Assembly (NCBI GenBank): GCA_022606135.1
Contig: JABYQN010000004.1
Location: 682,001 to 746,000 of the forward strand
Direction: 5' to 3'
DNA: 64,000 nt
DNA from: Fomes fomentarius
Taxonomy: Eukaryota > Basidiomycota > Agaricomycetes > Polyporales > Polyporaceae
The notes beneath the pieces were generated by a model that was not told the origin of the DNA, ran no database searches, and was given only the letters and a program-made list of their open reading frames with translations. A program made the translations under genes and the position numbers. Positions 50,266 through 64,000 of this stretch are shown here, piece by piece; the stretch's first letter is position 1; each line of letters begins with the position of its first letter.

Positions 50266-53200
50266 TGCGGGATTGGGGGTATATGCGATACTGATTAGAG
50301 AACGAGGACTCGGGGGGCGAGAAGCAAGTAAAAGAAGGCAGAGACGGTAGGCGTATAAGAAAAGCGGGTGCGGATGGTGGTGGAAGGAGAAAGACGATGA
50401 GCGGGTAACAAGTGACGATTTGAACGGTGGTGCTGAGTGTTTAGCGAGGTCGGAGCGCGTGCCGATCCTGCCGTCTCTGATTAGTCGAGCCTTGTCCTTT
50501 CCCTTCACTATCTCAGACTTTCAGTAGCCTGCTCGCTGCCAAAACCCTCGAGCTCGTCAACGTCGGCGGTACAAAAGAAGGATAGGGAAGCGAGCGGCGG
50601 CCTTATATGCTCGGTACGCGCGCGTCACCCCACACTAGTGAAACGTTACGGCAACTGGTCCCCAATGGCACTTCCCCGCAATTTTGTACGCGTTCGCCGG
50701 GCAACGCTCACGTAGGACCAATCATATCTCAGAAGCTCGCCATCCCGCCAGGGAATCTCTCCAACCTCCGAGATCGCATCGAGTGGGCTGGGGAAACCAC
50801 ACTGTGGCACGTCAGCCTCTTGTCGATATTGGGACCTCTCGTTCCACCGTCATGTCTGCCCATGCCACACTAGTCGTCGTCTGACTTGTTACCTTCCCAG
50901 CATCTGCCTTGCTCGGGCATCTGCTCAGGCCTGTCACCAGGAACATATGCATGATCCGGCTGGTCTTCCTGAGATGCTGAGATCTGCGGTGACAATCTGC
51001 TCACGCAGGTACCGGTGCGCCCTCGCCTTCTGTTGCCGGACCTTTGTCAAATTTCGCTGCGCTGTCTGAAGTGCGGTCTCTGATGGGCCGTGTGCCTATG
51101 CCCGTCCTTCACTGAAACGCTTCTAGCTCATCGGTCCCCTTCCAGATTTTTACGGTCCTATTGAAGATCTTCATCGCGGCACGATGTGCTTGCATATCGA
51201 CTATATTCCAGGTACTCGTCTACCGAAGGTGTTCCCAATGATCGTATTCGCACTCCCTAGGTTGTCCATTGCCGTCAGTAGCTCGTCCATGATGCACTTT
51301 GACGATGCAGTCTTCGCGCACCGCGCACGTCCGGCGGACGTCAGCCGCACGATCACATTGTGCAATCCCGAAGGCTCGTGGAATCTGAGGTTAGCGGATC
51401 CGAATCTACAGCAAATAATGCCCAGGATGGTCCACCCAACCGGCCACGTCGCCTCGAGGCCCTCATTCCTTCTACTTGCATTCGCGTGCCCCGCCTCTTC
51501 CACTCCTTGCTTCCCTTGTCCATCAGTCGTACCGTAATGCGCTCGTCGCACTTGCCTTCGACTCGTCGGCGTTCACTATCTTCCGCGGACTGCTTCAAAT
51601 CTACCAAATGCCGTGCGAGTCTCCCAGACGCAACTCTTGCACTTCTTGTACAACCGGACGACGAACTCCATTCGATAACCACCACATTGTTCAACCCGAT
51701 TAAGTCTTGATCCGCGTGCAGGTACATTGGAACTCCTGGTTACGAACACTTATAACACGCGCTACATAGTTGATCTCCTGGGCGTTAGAGCTCGGACGCT
51801 CTCTGGAGTTGTGGCTTTCTCTGTTTAGTGCGTGCAAGGGTGTTTGAGAGATATGGAGATCATACCCCCCTATCCCCCTCGCCTCTCGGATCTTGTTGGG
51901 CCGCTTCTTTGCCTCCGCCTTCATCTAGGTCTATGCCAGTGATATGCTCTATCTCCGTCCACAATCTTTCTGAAGGCTTCTATCTGCGTCCGGACCATTA
52001 CTAAGTCCATCCTACTGTACAGCCGTACCGCTAGTATGCGCTGCTTACTTATGTTCATGCTAGACAGTCTTCGAAAGGCTGCTTGTCACTGTCAGTACTT
52101 ACTCTTATGCAACACTGGGACGCCTACCCCTGGACAGTCGGAGCTAGACCTGGCTCTGCGGCGTTTGGATGGCTCGCTGCACCTCCAGAATTAGTTCCAA
52201 GCCCGTATGCAGGATCGCCAGACCGGTACGATATACCTATCATCGTGATCATCGACTATGCACCGCTACACCGAATGGGAGCGGTCGCCGAAAGTCTAGG
52301 TCTGGGACCATGAGCTGCAGGTGCGCGCATGCGTGGTTGCACACATTCCTCCAGTGGGCATGCATTATCTGAGGTTCATCGGAGGGTGATCAGCGCCACA
52401 TCTGGACTGCTTTGTGATGAATCACGCTGAGCAGGTGAGCAAGGTGAGTAATCTGCCCTTTCCCGTGTTCCCCGTCGGATGATGTGCGACCGCGACCTTC
52501 CTACACACCTTCTACAGGGATAGTCTGGGGTATCTTTGCTCCTCCTCTACGAAGTTCTTCCATGCCTTGCGGCACGCCCGTACGCTTATCTTGACGTCAA
52601 ATCCTGTCAGATGTGGTTCAAGCGTGCCGACATGTGCGCTCAGGATACTGCGATGCCTTTGTCGCCGACAAGAGTCGCGAGTGCGCTGCCTTTCTTGCGT
52701 TCACAGGACGAAGTACGCGCCGCTCGGCATGAAGGCTACTCCGTACAACGTGGTGCGATTTGACGTCAAGACGGCTCCTCATCCCTCCACGATGCTCCCT
52801 TCAGAGTCCTTCCTGGTCAACGCCGAACTCAGCTTGAAGTTCAGTGCGCGCACCGCGATGAACATGACGTTACCTAGAGGGGAGAGGACGATCAAAACGT
52901 TTGGGCCGTGATAAACTATAAAGTTCGATTATGTACAATGTACATACAAAACGGACGCGTCTAAACGCATCGCGATTGATGTGAGAGATGGGAGTGCAAA
53001 GCGAGCGAGGCCGGGTGTGAGGGCAATGAGGCTTTGGTCGGAAAGACGGTCGCCATGTTGAAACAGGCTCTTCCGCACTGACAGGGGAGCGGCATGAACT
53101 CAACTGGCCTAACCAGGGCCTAACATAGGGGACGTCGACAGAGCCCAGACACGCTCGCGGGTTGCAAGTAATCATCACGGGTAATATGAGCCAGCCCCGT

Positions 53201-53321
53201 GCGACCCGCTCGGCGCACCGAAATACACCATTCCTCGTCGCTTAACGCGATGTGCACCTTACCCAGAGCCTTCACGATTTCGTCTCTGCTCTGAACACCA
53301 GCAGGGCCCGCCAGCCGTGCG
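50266..53321. other. Intergenic region between trehalase and ABC transporter
   Basis: About 3 kb between two divergent genes, containing both promoters. Plus-strand frames at 51184-51537, 51360-51710 and 52536-52911 and a minus-strand frame at 51353-51727 overlap each other and show no domain. No gene could be supported. Confidence 0.5.
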
Positions 53322-59296
<5,975 letters not shown>

Positions 59297-60817
59297 CAGT
59301 ATTTGGGTCCCGGTGTATTTCTAGTTTCAGGTCTACTGGTACATAAGTATGGGGAAATATTGCAGAGGGCACCGCGTGTATGGTCGCGCGGGCTGCCGCT
59401 AATACAACACCACTATGGGGGATCGGGCGATGAAAACATACAACACACTGCGGATGTCAGTTGGGGAAGCATTGCCCACGGTCGCCCAGTGCGACCATTG
59501 CGAATCTTGCACTAGTCAGGCGCCGAAGCAGTTACAGTCGCACGCCCTGCTGACTTGCTTTCTCTCAACGTCAACGCCCATGCAGTATTGTCCTATTGTC
59601 TGCTCCCTATTCCTACCACTACCTTCGAAATTGTCCGCCCGTCGCCTTGAGTAAGGATCAAGTTCTTGACTCGCGGGATCTGTCAGTTGTCAGGGTGGCG
59701 AGGTAAGCGCTCCCGACACTGGTCTCGGATATTGTGAACAGAAGGGGCAAGTGCAGGTGTGTTCGAGACTTACCATTCAGTGTGTGCATTGGGTATAATT
59801 CGAGCAGGGGAGAATGACAGGCTCGGGAGATATGGCTGGATCGGCATCACCCTGCCCCCTGCGCCTGGACGTGTCTCCGACTGTCGCTCAGTTTATCGCA
59901 GCGGCTCGCACGCAGCCATGGAGGACTTGGGAGGGGCCGCTGGTCTTTCCGCAAGTGGTATTGGACCCGACCGTCCGTAGTCGAGAGGGGCGGAGGATGT
60001 CACAGGGTCGGCGAGCACACATAAAATCACATTTTGGGCGCGATTCTCGACCTGGGCGGGTCGGCACGAGCGCGTGCTCGTTTGACACAGAATGTTTAGC
60101 ACGTATTACTGTGAGTGTTTGAGCGAGGACGACAGGCTCGAGAGATATGGCCGATTCTGCGTCGGCCTGTCCCCCGTGCCTAGACGTGTGCCCGAATTTT
60201 CAAATCGTCACTGGAACCGCTTGCACACCGCCGTGATGAGCTCTCCTCGGTCCGTTTTCCTTGCCGCCAGTCGCGCGGGGGAGAGCCGGCCAGTCGCAGT
60301 CGAAGGAGAGGATGGCACCACACATCAAATCGCGACTTGGACACGAATTTCGACCTCGACCGACCAGCACGGGAGTGTCCTCGTTCGGCGGAGAACGTGC
60401 ACCGCGTCCATTCGACATGTGCTGCGATGTGAGAGCTGGCCGGTCTCGCTGGATATGGCCGGATGTCGTGCACGGCTGACCGAGCATACAGATTCGGCCA
60501 TCTCATCACACCGGCCTTCTAGCTTGCTCCGTTCATGCATTCGAGGCTGCATTACATGCTGTGAGTTGTACTGTCAGAGTGCGAGCCATCTGGGGGACGA
60601 GATGCATTAACGTGCATATGCCTTGTGGAGCGAGAATTGACCATCGGGCATGTGAGATCTCGTGGATCTTCTGTCTGCGACTGCAGTCATGACAGAGTGA
60701 GATCCTCACCAGGGTTCATTGGGTGCATACTGTATCACGTTACGACAGAAACGAAGGAGCTGTATGTGTGCGGACTGGGAGATTCAATGTCTGACTAAAA
60801 ATACATGTCAAAATACC
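59297..60817. other. Intergenic region with decayed tandem repeat
   Basis: About 1.5 kb between the ABC transporter and the protease pseudogene (convergent). The middle holds a degenerate repeat of about 310 bp (separate entry). Frames such as 60092-60610 plus arise from the repeat and resemble no family. Confidence 0.5.
59769..60480. repeat. Degenerate tandem repeat, unit about 310 bp, 2 full copies plus a partial
   Basis: Landmarks recur with constant spacing: GACAGGCTCG(G/A)GAGATATGGC at 59816 and 60130, and a diverged CGGTCTCGCTGGATATGGCC at about 60441. The later part also matches: CACACAT(A/C)AAATC at about 60018 and 60318, and a shared CGACC(T/C)... block. Identity by eye is moderate, so the duplication is not recent. 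No gene content recognised. Confidence 0.75.
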
Positions 60818-62370
60818 TCAGTGATGACGAGTCTCGACGACGTGAGCCTTGGGGAACTTGGTGTGGATGCGCTCAAGGAGCCACCAGAAGGGCGTAGCGT
60901 ATGTGACGTCCGTGCGATCTGTTTTGCCAGCACTACTAGTGAGCAAGCCACCAATACGACCACGGATGTCTGCGATGATTGAGCCAGAATCGCCCCCCTT
61001 TGAGAAGACCCCGGACTTGTTGTCATAGTTGATGATGCACCACTCCATGGAGGTCTGGTGGATCTTTGGGTCGTTAAAGTAATCACGGACAATGCTGAAG
61101 ACGCCGTTGGCCCGACCCATGGTAGTGCCGGTGGCATTGCCGTTCTTCACCACCAACAGGCACGGCTCCTTATCCGCATCCCACATATCGGGGTTGCGCA
61201 TTAACTTCTTGTCGATGGTGCCCTTGAGAGGAAGGAGGCGATCGGTGGGGAATTCGAACTTCCAGTTTGCATCACCCCGGGGGAAACACTTTGACGTGAA
61301 CTGGCCAGCCGTCAGTTTCCTTCCTAGAAAGATGATCAGCACATAGCCATAAGTCAATAGACAACAACATACCAAGTTCTATCTTGTTGCCTACAAAGCT
61401 GTCCTTCAACTTGTCACGGTCAATTTGGAAGATACCATAGTCTTCAGTGAACCCATGAGGCTCAACACCAAGAGCGACTGGGGGGAGTGCAATACGTGAC
61501 CTAGGACACGGCTGCGAGGAGGCGTCCAGTTGTTATCGACCCAATCCAGCAACGTTGCCAGTGCATCCATTGCCGCCTCTACTTCCACCACCAGCTGCTG
61601 AGTCTTGATACGGTCTGTCCTAACCCCCTCAACATCACTCCCACCTGGGTCCTGCTCCATAGCTTTGTATTCCTCGATCTGCCTTGTCCAATGCTCGATA
61701 TCCATGCCGTGGCGACCAATCCGGACTTTGATGGATCAGGTGAGACTGGTGAAGGCTTTCTCGCCAAGTAGGCAGACGAATCTCCGACGCTCATGGGGAT
61801 GGTAAGTATAGGGACAATTGACTTCTTTGTCGGAGATGAGAACGTGGCGACAAGTCAGTCCCAAGAGCCTGTCGCTGCCATCATCTTCAGCAAGATAAAG
61901 AGACATAGTCTCCTGTGCTTCAAGCCTAGTCATGGTAGAGATACCGAGGCCAAGAGCTGGGGTAAGAGGACTAAGGACGTCGACAAGTGGATCTAAGTCT
62001 CTGACTGGCCGACGGAGCTGCGGACCAGCCTCACGCATATAGGTTGACTCGCGAAAGTCGATGTCGACATCAGTGATCTGGTGACCCTTCAGAAGGACAA
62101 GGATGCTCTGAGCAGCATGGTGGGCAGAAGTTGGGAAGGTAGTGTCAGGGGAGACACCAGTCCATGTCGAGCAACGTGGATGGTAGCTTCAGTCCAGGGG
62201 GTTGGACGAAGAGACTGCACGAAGGTCAGGATGTTGGCAGTGACTGGAAGAAGACGAGCACGGGCATAGCGCCCAAGAGTTGTCTCTGACCTCAATCTCC
62301 GACCCCGCTTGGCCTCCAACTGGAGTCCCTCTTTGGCCGCCTCTTCCCAACTGCACTCACTCACTGGCAC
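60818..62370 (-). pseudogene. Disrupted member of a basidiomycete trypsin-like serine protease family
   Basis: Segments of one family protein occur in order but in three frames. From the N-terminal side: DIDFRESTYMREAGPQLRRP, LLGLTCRHVLIS (His of the triad), IKVRIGRHGMDIEHW, RVLGHVLHSP, GVEPHGFTEDYGIFQIDR, then after an intron FPTDRLLPLKGTIDKKLM and VFSKGGDSGSIIAD (nucleophile Ser) to the C-terminus KFPKAHVVETRHH. Defects seen: an apparent frameshift near 62119-62123 in LLPT/HAAQS, an in-frame TGA at 61736-61738 between FTSLT and SIKV, and a lost base in a run of six Gs (61480-61485) between LHSP and GVEP. The 3' half (61375-60818) is intact. The family is widespread and multi-copy in Agaricomycetes; function there is not established to my knowledge. 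Confidence 0.8.
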
Positions 62371-62585
62371 ATCAAGAGCAGGAGTATGGATGCCGGGTGT
62401 TAAGGGCTGTGGATGTATTGTTGGAAGAAGGGAGGGGAGGGTGTATCTCCAGGTGTGATCTTCCGCGTGCTGTGCTGGACGCCCTGTGTCAATCCATTAT
62501 TTAGGCCTCACCTGCGCCATGCACGGCTCAAGTCTCCTTTTCCCATCCTCTTTGACCTCATTTCTCCAACACAAAACCAGCGCAC

Positions 62586-63960
62586 ATGGCATACCAAGGA
62601 CAACCTGACGTCGTCTCGGGAGAGCAATACCGTTATGCCCTGGCTAACTTTGTACGTCGTAATGTGGTACTACTTGGTCGAATGCTTCTGCTCAACCGCC
62701 GTGTCAACAGCGTATCGCGCACGAGAAAGTCGAGGAACAGCGTGGTCAGCTACAGGAGCAGGAGAAGCAGGTCGCTGCGCTAAGAGCGCGTATCGCGTTG
62801 CTCGAGGGCTCCAGCCATACCAGCCATCTCGGAGTGAGCAAGCTCGGAGGGAACTCCATCGACGACTTCTCCATCAAGGTGCGTGCCTAGTCTCCTCCAT
62901 CCATAGTTCCAAATTTTCAACGACGCGCATTGCATGCACAGAATGCTGCCTCTGGTCTCGAAAGACAGATCAATCGCTGGGCTGCGGATGTTACTCGTAC
63001 GCAGCCAGCTCCCTTGAACGCCATCCGCCAAGCAGCAGTCGAAGATGTCTTCCCCGATGACCCGGCAGAGCTTGGTCCCATGCCAAACGCGTCAGGCATG
63101 CAAATACAGAGTCTCCTCCGCCACGCAGTCTCGATGACCATCTCCGAGGGCATCATTAACTGTCTCATCGTCACCGACTCTCCCGAAGCGAACATCCAAC
63201 TCACGCGGATACACGAACACATCTTCGCGCGTACGTACGACAATCCTGCATGCAGCACAATCCCTCTGCCCTTGTTGTGATGTGATGCGCGGAAACAGAG
63301 CTGACGGGTCATGCAGGAGATCCAACAGTCGCGGCCGTATGGCGGCGCCAGACATTCTCTGCAGCAGTCGAGACCTGCTCCCCCGACATGTCCCGCTTCT
63401 TCCTCTCCGAGCACATGGCGAACCTCACCCACGTCCTCTCGCTCGAGAGCGCCGACGGAGACAAGGCGACCCTGGGCGGGGCCATCTTCTCTGTTCTCGA
63501 AGCTGCATACGAGTTCTCGCGCATGCTCCACGGCGCGCCATCCAGCACCGGCGGCTCCGTCGACGCGTTCTACCGCGCGTTCGTGCCCGACGTCGCGAGC
63601 ACTATGAACCCCCGCCAGATCGAGCTCGTCAAGCGGTGTCACAAAACGGAGAGAGGGGAGCCCGACCGCGTTGGTGCGACAGTATTCCCGGGGTTGGTCA
63701 AGGTCTCGCGCGGTCCCCCGGGCCCGAATGGACTCTCGACGGAGAACATTCAGACGGTTGTGCGGAGAGCACAGGTGATTTGCGAGTGTGCGCTGTTGGG
63801 CAGTACAGGGACTGCCCCGACCCTCGCTCCAGGTGTTGGCGTGAGCCCGCCTCCATCAGTATCGCCGCCCGCAGGGGGTATCCGATGCAATACCCCAATG
63901 GTAGATACCCTCAGTAGGTCCGTGAATCTAGATATCGTATGCCATTCTTGCATGGGATAG
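62586..63960 (+). CDS. Conserved basidiomycete protein of unknown function, coiled-coil N-terminus
   Basis: Starts MAYQGQPDVVSGEQYRYALANF. A predicted 59-nt intron (62653-62711) or a local frameshift leads into a coiled coil (AHEKVEEQRGQLQEQEKQV), then after two more introns (62888-62940 and about 63231-63299) a helical domain with RQINRWAADVTR, QSLLRHAVSMTISEGIINCL, IQLTRIHEHIFAR, VWRRQTFSAAVETCSPDMS, FYRAFVPDVASTMNPRQIEL and ENIQTVVRRAQVICECALL, ending at TAG 63960. About 390 residues. The family is recurrent in Agaricomycete genomes, but I know no function. If the first predicted intron is instead coding (FVRRNVVLLGRMLLLNRR reads well), the gene would carry a frameshift near 62708. Confidence 0.75.
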
Positions 63961-64000
63961 CAAAAGTTGGATAGGCATAGGCAAAGATGCTTGTACGCTG
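63961..64000. other. Right window edge, 3' flank of the last gene
   Basis: 40 bp after the stop codon; no feature visible. Confidence 0.6.

Noticed and set aside
51184..51727. Overlapping plus and minus open frames as a gene
   Set aside because: Opposite-strand frames of similar length, no domain, no splice pattern supporting either.

Overview
The window is nuclear DNA of a filamentous basidiomycete, most likely a wood-decaying Agaricomycete (polypore type). The reasons are very intron-dense genes, introns mostly 45-65 nt with GT...CTNAC...AG signals, about 50-55 % GC, and two secreted xylanases that each pair a fungal CBM1 cellulose-binding module with a GH10 catalytic domain. No rRNA, tRNA, CRISPR array or intact transposon was recognised. 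Gene models were spliced by eye: where the phases close and the family matches, the exon borders are well supported; transcript ends are not known.

Layout. 1-226 (-): 5' end of a membrane-anchored GMC oxidoreductase. 0.9-2.0 kb (+): eIF3 subunit j. 2.2-4.3 kb (-): PWP1-type WD40 ribosome-biogenesis protein. 5.7-7.6 kb (+): F-box/LRR-like protein. 8.4-9.2 kb (+): COQ9. 9.9-18.1 kb is the most distinctive part: a CBM1-GH10 xylanase (+), two intact SDR_c10-like genes plus a broken third copy (all +), then a second CBM1-GH10 xylanase pointing back (-). 19.2-24.0 kb (-): PMCA-type Ca2+ ATPase. 24-29.2 kb: gene-poor. 29.2-31.6 kb (-): PEX11, with one intron of 866 nt. 31.6-34.0 kb: no recognised gene. 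34.0-36.0 kb (+): low-complexity basic/acidic protein. 38.4-39.2 kb (-): Ser/Pro-rich fungal protein. 39.2-41.7 kb: pyrimidine-rich, no convincing gene. 41.7-45.1 kb (-): ATG22. 47.1-50.3 kb (-): neutral trehalase. 53.3-59.3 kb (+): full-length ABCC transporter. 59.8-60.5 kb: decayed tandem repeat of about 310 bp. 60.8-62.4 kb (-): pseudogene of a trypsin-like protease family. 62.6-64.0 kb (+): conserved basidiomycete protein of unknown function.

How the genes relate. Most are independent housekeeping genes: translation and ribosome assembly (eIF3j, PWP1), ubiquinone synthesis (COQ9), organelle and transport functions (PEX11, PMC1-like, ATG22, ABCC) and trehalose use (trehalase). The only stretch that looks like a local gene family neighbourhood is xylanase-SDR-SDR-psiSDR-xylanase. 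Nothing amounts to a new multi-gene system. The observations most worth checking are fine-scale: a 2-nt microexon and intron differences between the xylanases, a His-to-Tyr change in one xylanase active site, catalytic-Tyr-to-Phe SDRs, unusually long introns in PEX11 and ATG22, and recent gene decay.
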